DNA of 64,000 nt from NCBI GenBank assembly GCA_021784575.1, contig JAJYHX010000001.1, positions 149,280-213,279 on the forward strand. Reading direction: 5' to 3'. Shown here one piece after another: positions 49,556 through 59,890 of this stretch; positions within the stretch are counted from its first letter, which is position 1; every line of letters starts with the position of its first letter. The notes beneath the pieces were generated by a model that saw only the letters and a list, made by a program, of their open reading frames with translations, did not search any database and had not been told where the DNA came from. Both the position numbers and the translations under genes were made by a program. Source of the stretch: Nitrospirota bacterium. Its GTDB lineage: Bacteria > Nitrospirota > JACRHJ01.

Positions 49556-51565
49556 ATGAAAAAGATCATATTAATCGCCCTGCTGGTCCTTACGGCTGTC
49601 CTTATGGACGGCAGGGTATTCGCGGACGGAAATGCGGCGCCGGACACCGCCGCATCGGATGGGAGTCAGACGGGGGCCGACGGCGGCTCGCAGGGGAATA
49701 CCAATTACTCCCTGCCGCCGGAGGGCAACGCATGGCTGGGCTATGATTTCTTCGACCTGCAAGGATCGAGGAAGGCCGCCGAGTATGAATATCCATACAG
49801 CTCCGTGGTGGGCGGGTTCAATGTTGTTTATGTCCCTATGCCAACAAGGTTGGAGGCGAACCTCGACTGGGTGAACCCCAACAGCTGGGATGCGGACCTT
49901 TCCTTCGCATACAAGGACATGATAAAGGTCGATTATACCGGGTGGGCGCTCTGGCGCAACTACAACCACTACGGTCTGATAGGAGGAGAATCAGCCCCCC
50001 CGCCGGTTCCACACCCGCTGGGGACGCCCTTCGACGAGAACCCCGGGGACAATTATTTTACCGACGACCGGGACAACAGGCTGTCCCTGGTGCTGAAATG
50101 GCCGGACAGGCCGTATCACATATTCGTGAACATGCGGCGCTTCGAGAAGGAAGGGACGATCCAGGCGAGGTTCTACAATGTAATTAATCCGACCGATCAC
50201 TTTAAAGAATCCCTGTCAAGGGATATAGACTGGGTGACCACCAAACTTAACCTGGGTATAAACGGTCATTTCGGTCCCGTGGAGGCCGAGTACAGCCATA
50301 CCGCGAAGACCTTCGATCCGCATGGAGAGGTTGAACTGCCTGTTGTGGAAAACGGTCTTTATCTAAGCCACGTGCCGCAGTACGACGACAACCTCGATAC
50401 CGTGAAACTGCATACCGACTACACCGGAAGGATCGTGGCGGACAGCACGTTCATAAACGGCGAGCGCAGGAACGAACACTCGCAGGCGGACCTTAAATAC
50501 CACAGGGCATACGGCGACGTTATCCTGATACCCGCGAACGGCCTGACCGTGGCGATACGCTACCGCGGCAACTGGACGGACGAGACCGTCGAGGCCGTCC
50601 CGGCGGGAACAGGCAGTTCGACACCTACCGTTACCCCGGGGGCTATCCCCCTGACAGCCGCCCCTATGAGCTACAGGTCGAACAGGGCCGAGGTATCCGT
50701 CCGGTATAACCCGGTCACCGTGCTCGCATTCAACGCCGGCTACTCCTATGAGAACCTCCAGAGATACAATGTCGATGCATGGAATGCGATAGTATCCAGC
50801 GGCTCTCCCATAATCCCGTTCCAGAGCATACCATCACAGCAGAACATCCATAAAGTAACCGCCGGGGTAAGCTCCGACCCGGCCAGATGGATAAACTTCA
50901 GAGGCAGCGTGGAATATACCTACACCGGAGAGCCCGCATACCCTGTAAACCCGAAGAATTCCTACAAGGCGCGCGTGGACGCGAACATCATCCCCCTGGC
51001 GGAACTGAGCGCGAACCTGCATTACAGGTTCACCGCGGACGACAACAACACCTCCGACATGCACTCCGATTACAACAACCCCGGCGTCGGTCTGATATGG
51101 TCTCCCGGCGGGTCGTTCACGATGTCCGTAAACTACGACTACTTCCGCTACAACATGAAGAGGGAAATGATTCTTCAGCCCCCGCCGCTCACGGTGGTGT
51201 CGCTTTCGGAGGAGCTTGCGCCGTATGACGACCAGTCCCATGTCTACTCCGTCTCCGGCGGTTATGTCTTTGCCGTCATTCCGCTCACGCTGGACGCGGA
51301 GTTTCACCAGAGCTTCAGCAAGGGTGTATTCAGAATTGTCGAGACAGGCAGCGCGGGCAGCACCGAGGGGCTTGGCGAGCTTGCCGACCTTGCCGACAGG
51401 GAGACCGGCGGCAGCATCACGGCGAAATACGCCCTGCACAAGGGCTGGGGATTATCTGCCACTTACGAGATAAACAATTTTGTCGACTTCAAGAACAAGC
51501 CCCAGGATGGGCCTCAGAACGGAACGGCACAGACGGTAATTATGCTGGCGACAAAAAAATGGTAG
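49556..51565 (+). CDS. MtrB/PioB-family outer-membrane beta-barrel
   Basis: A 669-residue outer-membrane barrel with signal peptide (about 1-24), an Asp/Gly/Ser-rich N-terminal stretch and many alternating aromatic/polar strands up to a C-terminal ATKKW. The decahaem-associated barrel family is suggested by YDFFDLQG, FAYKDMIKVDYTGWALWRNY and by its position directly after an MtrA-like gene. I see no cysteine in it, so the N-terminal CXXC pair of Shewanella MtrB is absent. With the cytochrome it would form a porin-cytochrome conduit. Confidence 0.88.
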   Translation: MKKIILIALLVLTAVLMDGRVFADGNAAPDTAASDGSQTGADGGSQGNTNYSLPPEGNAWLGYDFFDLQGSRKAAEYEYPYSSVVGGFNVVYVPMPTRLEANLDWVNPNSWDADLSFAYKDMIKVDYTGWALWRNYNHYGLIGGESAPPPVPHPLGTPFDENPGDNYFTDDRDNRLSLVLKWPDRPYHIFVNMRRFEKEGTIQARFYNVINPTDHFKESLSRDIDWVTTKLNLGINGHFGPVEAEYSHTAKTFDPHGEVELPVVENGLYLSHVPQYDDNLDTVKLHTDYTGRIVADSTFINGERRNEHSQADLKYHRAYGDVILIPANGLTVAIRYRGNWTDETVEAVPAGTGSSTPTVTPGAIPLTAAPMSYRSNRAEVSVRYNPVTVLAFNAGYSYENLQRYNVDAWNAIVSSGSPIIPFQSIPSQQNIHKVTAGVSSDPARWINFRGSVEYTYTGEPAYPVNPKNSYKARVDANIIPLAELSANLHYRFTADDNNTSDMHSDYNNPGVGLIWSPGGSFTMSVNYDYFRYNMKREMILQPPPLTVVSLSEELAPYDDQSHVYSVSGGYVFAVIPLTLDAEFHQSFSKGVFRIVETGSAGSTEGLGELADLADRETGGSITAKYALHKGWGLSATYEINNFVDFKNKPQDGPQNGTAQTVIMLATKKW

Positions 51566-51573
51566 GAGGAACA

Positions 51574-52515
51574 ATGCCTCTTAAAAAAGCCATCTTCTCC
51601 CTTCTATTCCTGCTTGCGACGGCTTGTTTTTGTGCGCCAGGAGCGTTCGCGGCCAAAAAGACTATCGGCGTGGTGTTTTCAGGCGACCTGCCGCGCTATC
51701 AGGAGGCACAGAAGGCCTTTATGTCAACCCTCGCCAGGGCCGGGTTCGGCCACGGCAAGGTCTCGGTCTATGTCCAGACGCCTAACCCCGACCCGATGTC
51801 ATGGACGAACAGCGTCAGGAAGTTCATCGGGATTCAGGCGGATGTCATAGTCGCCTACGGGGCGGGCGCGGCGATTACCGCGGTTAAGGAGACAAGCGGG
51901 ATACCAATCGTGTTCGCCTATGTGTACGACCCCGCCGCCTGCGGGTCGAAGAGGGCAAACTCCACGGGGGTCAGTTCAAAGGTTCCGATGGTCACCCTGC
52001 TTCGGACTATGAAGTCGATAAAGCCCTTTACCAGGCTTGCCGTGCTTTATAACCCGTACGAAAAGGATTCCATTGTCCAGTGGGACGACGCCGTAAGGAA
52101 TGCGCCCGCCTTGAGGTTCAGCCCGCTTGGGGTGCGGGTCAGAAGCGCCCAGGCGGCGAAGGCGGCGATGCAGACAACCGCCGCGGACTGCGTTTATATA
52201 TCGTGCAGCGCGGCCATAGGCAAAGGCGTGTCCGGTATCATCGCGGTAACCAACAGGAGGAAGATTCCGGTAATCGCTCAGGTCTCGGGAATAGCCGAAA
52301 ACGGAGGGCTTCTCGCCATTGCGCCGTCTCCGGAAGAGCAGGGCTCCGACGCCGCGGAGATGGCGGCAAAGATACTGAAGGGAGTGCCGGTTTCGAGTAT
52401 CGGCATGGAAAGCGCCAGGAAGATAAACCTTGTGGTTAACCTGAAGGCCGCGAACGCATTGTCCCTAAAGGTGCCTTTCGACGTCCTGAACGCGGCTACG
52501 AAGGTAATCAAGTAG
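51574..52515 (+). CDS. Lone ABC-type substrate-binding protein (TrpX-like)
   Basis: A 313-residue periplasmic binding protein of the ABC_sub_bind (TrpX-like) class, with a signal peptide ending AFA near residue 27. Two Rossmann-like lobes start at [15 protein letters not shown] and at [15 protein letters not shown] set the start at the ATG preceded by AGGAGGA; an ATG at 51559 lies before that site and overlaps the barrel gene. No permease or ATPase gene is nearby, so it may serve sensing rather than transport, perhaps presenting a ligand to the chemoreceptor encoded 13 nt downstream; that is inference. Confidence 0.85.
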   Translation: MPLKKAIFSLLFLLATACFCAPGAFAAKKTIGVVFSGDLPRYQEAQKAFMSTLARAGFGHGKVSVYVQTPNPDPMSWTNSVRKFIGIQADVIVAYGAGAAITAVKETSGIPIVFAYVYDPAACGSKRANSTGVSSKVPMVTLLRTMKSIKPFTRLAVLYNPYEKDSIVQWDDAVRNAPALRFSPLGVRVRSAQAAKAAMQTTAADCVYISCSAAIGKGVSGIIAVTNRRKIPVIAQVSGIAENGGLLAIAPSPEEQGSDAAEMAAKILKGVPVSSIGMESARKINLVVNLKAANALSLKVPFDVLNAATKVIK

Positions 52516-52528
52516 GAGGAGGAAGGCA

Positions 52529-55435
52529 ATGAGAACAGGTCGTCTTAAATCCCTCCGGGTAAGGGTGCTCGTAATCGTAACCCTGGTGCTGCTGGGCGTT
52601 ATATCCGTTTCCACCGCCGCCCTGACGTACGGGTTTACGACCCTTTACACCCAGGCCCTCCTGGGCAAGGCGTTCGCGGTGGGGGATTCCTTCAAGAGCA
52701 ACCTTCAGGACTCGCTGAACCTTGGGCTGCCCCTGGAATCCCTCTCCGGCGTCAACGAGCGCTGCGCCCAGTTGACCGGCAAGGACTCGGACATCGGATA
52801 CTGCATGGTGGTGGATCCTTCCGGAAAGATTCTTTTTTCCAACAAGGCGGGGGACATAGGCAGGACGCTTACCGACCCGGTCAGCGTGGCCGCGGCGAGG
52901 GCAACAACGGAGAATAAGAAGAGCGCGCCGATATTCGAGTACGGGCACAAGAGCTACTACGACACGGTCATACCGCTTTCCGACCCGGAGGGGAAGCACG
53001 TAGGCTCCATCAGGCTGGGCCTGAACTACGACAACGTGTACGCTCAAAAGCGGAAACTTATATTCAGGTCGATGCTCATAGCCGTCGGCTCCATGATTCT
53101 CTCGATCATCGTTTTCGCCTTCTTCGTCTCAAGGTTTATAACCGGCAGAATATCAAGCCTGGTAATCACCGCCAAAAAAATAGCGAGCGGCGATTTGACC
53201 AAGCTTATCGAGACTGATTCGGACGACGAACTGGGCGAGCTCGGCAAGGCCATTAACGGCATGGTGTCGAACCTCAAGAACATGCTGGCGAAGGTGAAGG
53301 ACGCCTCCATAAGCGTCGCCAACGCCACCGAGCGGATAGCCATGAACGCAAAGAAGATATCCGAAGGCTCGGAGGCCCAGCACGAACTCACGGAAACGAC
53401 CTCGTCCTCGATGGAGGAGATGAACGCATCTATAAAGGAAGTTGCAGAGAGCGTGGATTCCCTTTCGTCGTCCGCCGAGTCGTCGTCCTCGTCTATCATG
53501 GAGATGGCCGCATCCATAGACCAGGTCGCGGGCAGCACCGGGCAGCTCTCCGCTTCGGCGGAATCCACCTCCTCTTCGATTATGGAGATGGCGGCGTCCA
53601 TAAAACAGGTCGCGGAGAACATGGACGTGCTCTCCGGCTCGGCGGAGGAGACCACGGCCTCCGCAACCGAGATGGGCGCCTCCATAAAAGAAGTCGAGGC
53701 CATATCGAAGGAGTCGGCGTATCTCTCCGAACAGGTGACGGAAGAGGCGTCCGGGCTGGGCATGAGGTCGGTCGAGAAGACCATCGAGAGCATGGGCAAC
53801 ATCAAGGAAACGGTCAATAAGGCGGCGCAGGTAATCGAACAGCTCGGCGTGCGCTCCGAAGAGATAGGCGAAATACTTACCGTCATAGACGACGTTACAG
53901 ACCAGACCTCGCTCCTTGCGCTCAACGCCGCGATACTCGCCGCCCAGGCGGGCGAGCACGGCAAGGGTTTCGCCGTCGTGGCCAACGAGATAAAAGACCT
54001 GGCGGAACGCACCTCCTCGTCTACCCAGGAGATAGCGAAACGCATAAGCGCCGTGCAGACGGAGGCCAAGGACGCGGTGAAATCCATCAAGACGGGCCGC
54101 GAGAGCGTGGAGCAGGGGGTCAGGATAGCGAACGAGGCCAAGGAGGCGCTGAAGAAGATAGTGCAGAGCTCCACCCGCGCCGCCTCGATGTCCAAGGGCA
54201 TAGAAAAGGCGACCGTGGAGCAGGCCGAGGGGATACGGCAGGTTTCCGCGGCGATGCTGTCCATTTCCAACATGGTGCAGCAGATACTTGCGGCCACGCA
54301 GGAGCAGAGCCAGGGGTCCGAGCAGATTATGGTGGCGTCCGAGAGCATGAACGACATAAGCCGCCAGGTAAAGACCGCCATGGCCGAGCAGACGAAGGGC
54401 AGCAAGCAGATTACCGTCGCCGTCGAGAACGTCTCGGACAAGGTTCAAAATATCGCTGCGGCTACATCCGAGCAGAAGAAGGGGAGCCAGGAGATAGTGC
54501 GGGCGCTCGGCAAGATAAGGGAAATAACGGCCGCTTCCGTGAAACTGGCCGAGGAGATGGACCAGTCCGTAACGGAGCTTTCCAGCCAGGCCGACCTCCT
54601 GAGGGAGGAGATAAACCACTTCTCGCTCATGTCCCAGTACAGCCTGTCGTCCGGCAAGATGCGCCTTGGAGTCCTGCCGCTCGAGGAGCCGGAAATCATG
54701 AAGAAGCGTTTCATGCCGCTTGCCGGCTATCTCTCGGACAGCCTTGGCGTGGAGGTGGAGGTTGTGCCGGGGCAGGATATGGCCGCCGCCGTTAACGACC
54801 TCGGCCTCGGAATTACCGATGTCTGCTGGCTCGGCCCCGCGACATATGTCGAAGCGAGATACAAGTACGGAGTCGAGGCTGTCGTAAAATCCATAGGCAA
54901 GGGAAACACGTTTACGCGTTCGGTTATCGTTGTAAAGGACGGTTCGGATATTATGGACGTAAAGGATATACGGGGCAGGAGCTTCGCCTTCGGGAACGAG
55001 AAATCCACCTCCTCGCACCTGATGCCGAGGGCGTTGCTGGGCGACGCCGGCATAAGGCTCTACGACCTTAAGTCCTACAAATACCTTGGCCGCCACGATG
55101 CGGTTGCAAAAGCCGTCATGGCCGGAGAGTGCGATGCCGGCGGGATGATGGAATCCGTGGCCAGGGAATATCTGAACAAGGGCTTAAAGATAATCTATTA
55201 TTCGGATTCGATCGCGAACTTTAATTTCTCGGCCGGCAAGAAAGTGGACTCGGCCATACGGGAAAGACTCAAGAAGGCGTTCGTCGATCTTTCGACGGCG
55301 GACCCGGCGCAGGCCAGGATACTCAAGGCCATAGACTCGGAATGCGAGGGCTTTACGGACGTAAGCGACGGGGAATACGACGCCATCAGGAAAATGATGA
55401 AGAGGCTGTACGGCATAGATTACTCGGTCTCCTGA
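52529..55435 (+). CDS. Chemoreceptor with cytoplasmic C-terminal PhnD-like binding domain
   Basis: A 968-residue methyl-accepting chemotaxis protein. Order: TM1 (about 11-36), periplasmic sensing domain (about 37-178, Cache-like), TM2 (about 180-202), HAMP (203-255), and a long signalling coiled coil (256-700) with the conserved tip [21 protein letters not shown]. The extra part is a complete PhnD/phosphonate-binding-type periplasmic-binding fold (about 711-965; [39 protein letters not shown]). It comes after the signalling helices and therefore lies in the cytoplasm. Residues about 292-403 contain four 28-residue repeats. It is followed by CheW. Confidence 0.9.
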   Translation: MRTGRLKSLRVRVLVIVTLVLLGVISVSTAALTYGFTTLYTQALLGKAFAVGDSFKSNLQDSLNLGLPLESLSGVNERCAQLTGKDSDIGYCMVVDPSGKILFSNKAGDIGRTLTDPVSVAAARATTENKKSAPIFEYGHKSYYDTVIPLSDPEGKHVGSIRLGLNYDNVYAQKRKLIFRSMLIAVGSMILSIIVFAFFVSRFITGRISSLVITAKKIASGDLTKLIETDSDDELGELGKAINGMVSNLKNMLAKVKDASISVANATERIAMNAKKISEGSEAQHELTETTSSSMEEMNASIKEVAESVDSLSSSAESSSSSIMEMAASIDQVAGSTGQLSASAESTSSSIMEMAASIKQVAENMDVLSGSAEETTASATEMGASIKEVEAISKESAYLSEQVTEEASGLGMRSVEKTIESMGNIKETVNKAAQVIEQLGVRSEEIGEILTVIDDVTDQTSLLALNAAILAAQAGEHGKGFAVVANEIKDLAERTSSSTQEIAKRISAVQTEAKDAVKSIKTGRESVEQGVRIANEAKEALKKIVQSSTRAASMSKGIEKATVEQAEGIRQVSAAMLSISNMVQQILAATQEQSQGSEQIMVASESMNDISRQVKTAMAEQTKGSKQITVAVENVSDKVQNIAAATSEQKKGSQEIVRALGKIREITAASVKLAEEMDQSVTELSSQADLLREEINHFSLMSQYSLSSGKMRLGVLPLEEPEIMKKRFMPLAGYLSDSLGVEVEVVPGQDMAAAVNDLGLGITDVCWLGPATYVEARYKYGVEAVVKSIGKGNTFTRSVIVVKDGSDIMDVKDIRGRSFAFGNEKSTSSHLMPRALLGDAGIRLYDLKSYKYLGRHDAVAKAVMAGECDAGGMMESVAREYLNKGLKIIYYSDSIANFNFSAGKKVDSAIRERLKKAFVDLSTADPAQARILKAIDSECEGFTDVSDGEYDAIRKMMKRLYGIDYSVS

Positions 55436-55446
55436 AAGAGGCGGCG

Positions 55447-55947
55447 ATGCAGGAAGGCGCGCTAAAACGAGAAGACAGGCGGGTCCAGCTGGCGGTATTC
55501 CGCGCCGGCGCGGGCGAATACGCCGTGGACATAATGAGGATAACGGAGATTATCAGGCCACAGAAGCTCACGCTGATCCCGAAGGCCCCGGATTTTATCG
55601 AGGGCGTCATAAACCTGCGCGGAAGCGTCGTCCCGGTGATAGACATCAGGAAGAGGCTTGGGATAACACATTCAGGCGAAGAGACCAAAAGCAAGATACT
55701 CATACTGCTTATAGACGGCAGGAAAGTCGGGGCGGTGGTTGACGACGTGAAGGAAATCCTTTATATGGACATGGGTTTGATAGAAGACGCCCCGGAAATA
55801 GTAAAGGGGTCGGAAGCGCAGTTCCTCCAGGGAATAGGCAAGTTCGGCGAGAGACTCATAATGGTGCTCGACCCGGAGAAGCTCCTTAACCCGGGCGAAC
55901 TGGCGGAACTGGACCGGGCGCGGACAGATCCGGAAATCAAGGGATAG
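55447..55947 (+). CDS. cheW: CheW coupling protein
   Basis: A compact 166-residue CheW. Recognisable parts: LAVFRAGAGEYAVDIMRITEII, FIEGVINLRGSVVPVIDIRKRLG and VVDDVKEIL. The start is set at the ATG with AGAGG upstream, 11 nt after the receptor stop; a longer frame would run back into the receptor gene. Adjacent to its likely receptor partner. Confidence 0.92.
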   Translation: MQEGALKREDRRVQLAVFRAGAGEYAVDIMRITEIIRPQKLTLIPKAPDFIEGVINLRGSVVPVIDIRKRLGITHSGEETKSKILILLIDGRKVGAVVDDVKEILYMDMGLIEDAPEIVKGSEAQFLQGIGKFGERLIMVLDPEKLLNPGELAELDRARTDPEIKG

Positions 55948-55956
55948 GGCTTGGTG

Positions 55957-57933
55957 ATGGAGATATTGAAGAGACTCGAGGCGGAAGACCCGGAGGCGCG
56001 GCGCCTCGCTGCGGCGGAGATGGCCGAAAACGTTTCCGCCGAATATATCCCGCCGCTCCTGAAGGCCGTCGCCGACCCAGACTGGCGGGTTCGCAAGACC
56101 GCGCTCGACGCGCTCGTTTCCTACGGCGGCGAAGAGGTCTTCGAGGGGCTGTACCGGTCGCTTTTTTCCGAGGATAACGCCGGCGCTCGCAACTCTGCGG
56201 CGGAAGGACTGATAAGGCTTGGGCCTCCGGCGGCGAAGGCTCTTTCCATGCGGCTTGGCGAGCCGGACAGGGATGTCAGGAAATTCATCGTTGACATCAT
56301 AGGCGAGATAGGCGATTTATCCTGCGTGGACGCCCTGATTGGCGCGCTAGACGACAGCGACATGAACGTCCGCTCCTCGGCCATGGAACACCTGGGCAAG
56401 ATGAAGGCAAAGAGCGCGATTCCGGCGCTTATACCGTTTTTGAAGGCCGGCGAGCAGTGGCTCGCTTTCAACGCCGCCGCGGCGCTTGGAGAGCTCGGAG
56501 ACGTGGGAGCCGTCGGCGCGCTCATGGAGGCATCCAGGGACGACTTCCTTCGGGAGCCTGCGCTCGACGCGCTTTACAGGATTGGCGACCCCTCGGCCTG
56601 GCCGGTTTTCAAGGATGCGCTGAAAGACGAAGTCCCGGTTATCCGGGAAATAGCCGTAAAGGGCGCGGCCAGGATAATGGCGTCCTCGCCGGAGCCGGGC
56701 GCGCTTGCGCAAGAGCTAAAGTCGGAGCTTGGCCCGGATGAGGCGGAATTCATAAAAGGGCTTATCAGCTCCTACGAGCCGGAGCTAAGCAGGTCCGCCG
56801 CCAGCGTTGCCGGATGGATGAGGGAGCGAGGAGCGGTGGGCGCCATAGCGAGGCTTCTGTACGACGACGAACTGCGTGAAGACGCGATGGCCGCGCTTTT
56901 CGAGATTTCCAGGGACGGAGTGGAGCCCCTGATATTTCTGCTGAACGACGAAGACGCGGCGGTGAGGCGCGCCAGCGCGGAGCTTCTTGGCGTCGCGGGG
57001 GACGCCAGGGCGGCGAAATTCCTCCTGCCGCTCCTCGACGACGAGGACGGACATACCCGTTCCGCGGCGGTTGCGGCGCTGGGCAGGCTTAAGGCGGAGA
57101 AATCCGCGCTCAGGATGCTGGAGCTTCTGCGGGACGAATACCCCGACGTCCAGGAAACGGCGATAAAGGCCATCGCATCCATGCCCGGCGTAAGGGACGA
57201 GCTTGACCTTCACGCACTCGCACAGGACCCCGAGCCTTCCTTCAGGAGGAATATAGCGTTTCTGTGCGGCCTCCTGGGGAAAGGGAACGCTCCGGTCATC
57301 GAGGGGCTTTTAAAGGACGAGGACGCAGAAGTCCGCGCCGCGGCTGTCGATTCCATCGCCACCGCTGGCGAGGACGCGTCGCTCGGCGCGGTGCTCAGGT
57401 GCGTCGTGGACGAGGACGCGAGGGTGCGGCTCTCCGCGGTAAACGCCCTGATGGGCAAAAACGTCCACGGAGCGGCGGAACCGATGTTCCTGCTTTTGAA
57501 AGACTCCGACCCCTGGGTGCGGGCGCAGGCCGCAAGGGCCTTGTCTTACGAGCCAGACCCGAGGGTTTTCGCCGCGCTTCTTTCGCTTTTGTCGGATGTC
57601 TACGGCCCTGTCAAGATGGAGGCTGTCGAGGGGCTCGGCAGGACGGGAAAGCCGGAGGCCGGAAAGCATATACTGAGCGCGATGGCGGACAGGGACCCGG
57701 AGGTGCGGAAGGCGGGCATATCCGCCGCGTTGTCGTTGAACGCTCCGGAAACGCTTCTTAATCTGAAGACGCTTGCGAAAGACCCGGACTGGAGCGTCCG
57801 GAAGGCCGCGCTCGAAGCGCTGGTCCGCGCGCGTGTTGAGGGGAGCGCGGAGCTTCTGGCCGCGGCGGCGGAAAGCGACCCGGAGCGAATTGTAAGAGAG
57901 GCCGCATCAAAGCTTGTCGGGGAAGGCAAATGA
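55957..57933 (+). CDS. HEAT-repeat scaffold protein
   Basis: About 658 residues made of some twenty HEAT/PBS-lyase-type repeats of about 31 residues (for example DPDWRVRKTALDALVSYGGEEVF and DDEDGHTRSAAVAALGRLKAE), with no catalytic domain. Such solenoids act as protein-binding scaffolds. Frames open at TTG 55951 and GTG 55954; I chose ATG 55957. The stop overlaps cheR by 4 nt. HEAT proteins are seen in some chemosensory clusters beside CheR, where a role in adaptation has been proposed; the partner here is unknown. Confidence 0.85.
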   Translation: MEILKRLEAEDPEARRLAAAEMAENVSAEYIPPLLKAVADPDWRVRKTALDALVSYGGEEVFEGLYRSLFSEDNAGARNSAAEGLIRLGPPAAKALSMRLGEPDRDVRKFIVDIIGEIGDLSCVDALIGALDDSDMNVRSSAMEHLGKMKAKSAIPALIPFLKAGEQWLAFNAAAALGELGDVGAVGALMEASRDDFLREPALDALYRIGDPSAWPVFKDALKDEVPVIREIAVKGAARIMASSPEPGALAQELKSELGPDEAEFIKGLISSYEPELSRSAASVAGWMRERGAVGAIARLLYDDELREDAMAALFEISRDGVEPLIFLLNDEDAAVRRASAELLGVAGDARAAKFLLPLLDDEDGHTRSAAVAALGRLKAEKSALRMLELLRDEYPDVQETAIKAIASMPGVRDELDLHALAQDPEPSFRRNIAFLCGLLGKGNAPVIEGLLKDEDAEVRAAAVDSIATAGEDASLGAVLRCVVDEDARVRLSAVNALMGKNVHGAAEPMFLLLKDSDPWVRAQAARALSYEPDPRVFAALLSLLSDVYGPVKMEAVEGLGRTGKPEAGKHILSAMADRDPEVRKAGISAALSLNAPETLLNLKTLAKDPDWSVRKAALEALVRARVEGSAELLAAAAESDPERIVREAASKLVGEGK

Positions 57934-58799
57934 TTTTTACCGAGGACATAGTTGAGCTTCCGGATGACGTTTTCCGGCTGATGAGGGACTTTATCCGGGA
58001 TTACTGCGGGCTTTATTTCGACGACTCCTCGAAGTATCTTCTGGAGAGGCGGCTCTCGCGCCGCGTCCGCCTGCACCAGTTCAACACCTTCCTCGACTAT
58101 TACCGCTTCTTGTCCTACGACAGAAGAAGGGAAGCGGAGCTCGTGGAGGTGGTGGACAGCCTTACCACGAACGAGACGTATTTCTTCCGGGAAGAGGCGC
58201 AGCTCAGGGCGTTCAGGGATGAAATACTCCCTGAAATCATAGGCCCCGGATGCCAGAAGACGTTAAAGGTGTGGAGCGCGGGCTGTTCAACCGGCGAGGA
58301 GCCGTATACAGTAGGCATGATACTCTCTGAGGCCGGGTTCCTCGGCGGCGCGGAGGTGGAGATAATAGGCAGCGACATAAACCAGAAGGTCCTGACAGCC
58401 GCGCGCAGGGGCGTCTACAGGCGCGGCTCCTTCCGCGTCATAAAGGACGACATGATGCGAAAATATTTCAAGGAGGAGTCGCCGGGGAGCTTTAGAATAT
58501 CGGACGATATAAAAAAGCTCGTGACGTTTTCCCACTTAAACCTCTTCGACCCGTACCGCTTGAGCTTCCTGAGGGGATTTGACGTAATATTCTGCCGGAA
58601 CGTGATGATATATTTCGACCCCGAGTCGAAGAAGAAACTCATAAAGATGTTCTACGACAAGCTTTCGCCGGGCGGGTATCTCCTGCTTGGCCACGCAGAG
58701 TCGCTCTTGAACGTTACGACGGCATTCAGGCTCGTTCACCTAAGAAACGACATGGTTTACCAGAAGCCGGTTTCAGTCAGGGAAGCGATGCCAATATAG
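57930..58799 (+). CDS. cheR: Chemoreceptor methyltransferase CheR
   Basis: A 289-residue SAM-dependent glutamate methyltransferase that methylates chemoreceptors for adaptation. N-terminal all-helical domain (about 10-80), then the SAM site in KVWSAGCSTGEEPYTVGM (about 109-126), the conserved CRNVMIYFD (about 223-231) and PGGYLLLGHAESL. No TPR extension. Starts inside the HEAT gene stop (ATGA overlap). Confidence 0.94.
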   Translation: MIFTEDIVELPDDVFRLMRDFIRDYCGLYFDDSSKYLLERRLSRRVRLHQFNTFLDYYRFLSYDRRREAELVEVVDSLTTNETYFFREEAQLRAFRDEILPEIIGPGCQKTLKVWSAGCSTGEEPYTVGMILSEAGFLGGAEVEIIGSDINQKVLTAARRGVYRRGSFRVIKDDMMRKYFKEESPGSFRISDDIKKLVTFSHLNLFDPYRLSFLRGFDVIFCRNVMIYFDPESKKKLIKMFYDKLSPGGYLLLGHAESLLNVTTAFRLVHLRNDMVYQKPVSVREAMPI

Positions 58800-58818
58800 A
58801 GAACGGACGCTGCCCCGG

Positions 58819-59862
58819 ATGAAAAATATAAGAGCGCTTGTGGTCGATGACTCGCTCCCGAACAGGAAGGCCCTGACCGGGATACTGGGACAATCGCCGG
58901 GAATAGAGGTCGTCGGCGTTGCCGCGGACGGCGAAGAGGCCATAGAGAAGGTCATAAGGCTGAAGCCCGACCTCATCACACTCGACCTCGAAATGCCGCG
59001 GATGGACGGCTTCACGTTCCTCCGGTGGCTTATGAGGGTCGCGCCGACGCCGACCCTGGTGATAAGTTCAAAAGACGACGACAGGAGCGTTCTTACCGCG
59101 CTTGAGTTCGGGGCCGTCGATTTTCTGCCGAAGCCGGTCTCGCCGGAAGACATGGAGGAGCTCGGACGGGACCTCGTCGAGAAGGTAAGGTTTTTCGCCG
59201 GGATCGAAATATCCAGGGTAAGCAGGTCAATGGACCTGCTCCAAAAAATAGGCCCCGGCGGGGACGAGGAAGAAAACCAGGCGCCCTCGGTGCGGCATGT
59301 CGATATTGTCGCAATAGGGGCCTCCACGGGCGGGCCTCCGGCGGTGCAGGCAATATTGGCCGGATTGCCAAGGCGGTTTCCTGCGGCAATCGCGGTAAGC
59401 CAGCATATGCCGCCGATATTCACGAAGTTCTTCGCGGAGCGGCTTAACAAGGTATGCAAGATCTCCGTGAGGGAGGCCGTCGAGGGAGAGCCGCTTCTTC
59501 CGGGAACGGCCCTCGTGACGCCGGGAGGGTATCATATGTCCTTCAAGAGGATCATGGGCGGGGTTGCGGTCTCGCTTAAGGAAGCGCGTGAAAGCGACAG
59601 ATACATACCCTCCGTGGATATTATGATGCGATCGGCCGCTCAGAATTACGGCAAGAGGACGATGGGCGTCCTCCTGACGGGTATGGGAAACGACGGACGG
59701 GAGGGCATGTCGCTTATAAAAGGACTCGGTGGGACAACCATCGCGGAATCTCCGGAGACCGCGGTGATATACGGCATGCCGAAAGAAGCTGTTGAGGCTG
59801 GGGCGGTGGACATATCCGCGCCTTTGGACAGGATAGCCGCCGAGATAATAAGGCTCTGCTGA
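58819..59862 (+). CDS. cheB: Chemotaxis methylesterase/deamidase CheB
   Basis: A 347-residue receiver-methylesterase. Receiver: VDDSLPNR (9-16), phospho-acceptor in TLDLEMPRMDG, lysine in FLPKPVSP. The esterase domain (about 155-345) has the triad: Ser in GASTGGPPAVQ, His in SQHMPPIF, Asp in TGMGNDGREG. It removes methyl groups added by CheR, so the operon has a full adaptation pair. Confidence 0.95.
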   Translation: MKNIRALVVDDSLPNRKALTGILGQSPGIEVVGVAADGEEAIEKVIRLKPDLITLDLEMPRMDGFTFLRWLMRVAPTPTLVISSKDDDRSVLTALEFGAVDFLPKPVSPEDMEELGRDLVEKVRFFAGIEISRVSRSMDLLQKIGPGGDEEENQAPSVRHVDIVAIGASTGGPPAVQAILAGLPRRFPAAIAVSQHMPPIFTKFFAERLNKVCKISVREAVEGEPLLPGTALVTPGGYHMSFKRIMGGVAVSLKEARESDRYIPSVDIMMRSAAQNYGKRTMGVLLTGMGNDGREGMSLIKGLGGTTIAESPETAVIYGMPKEAVEAGAVDISAPLDRIAAEIIRLC

Positions 59863-59890
59863 CACCAGGGCCGATGCACGGGAGGTAGAT

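Noticed and set aside
53153-55096. 647-residue open frame opposite the chemoreceptor
   Set aside because: Antisense shadow of a GC-rich coiled-coil gene; composition is Leu/Arg/His/Gly repeats with no family pattern.
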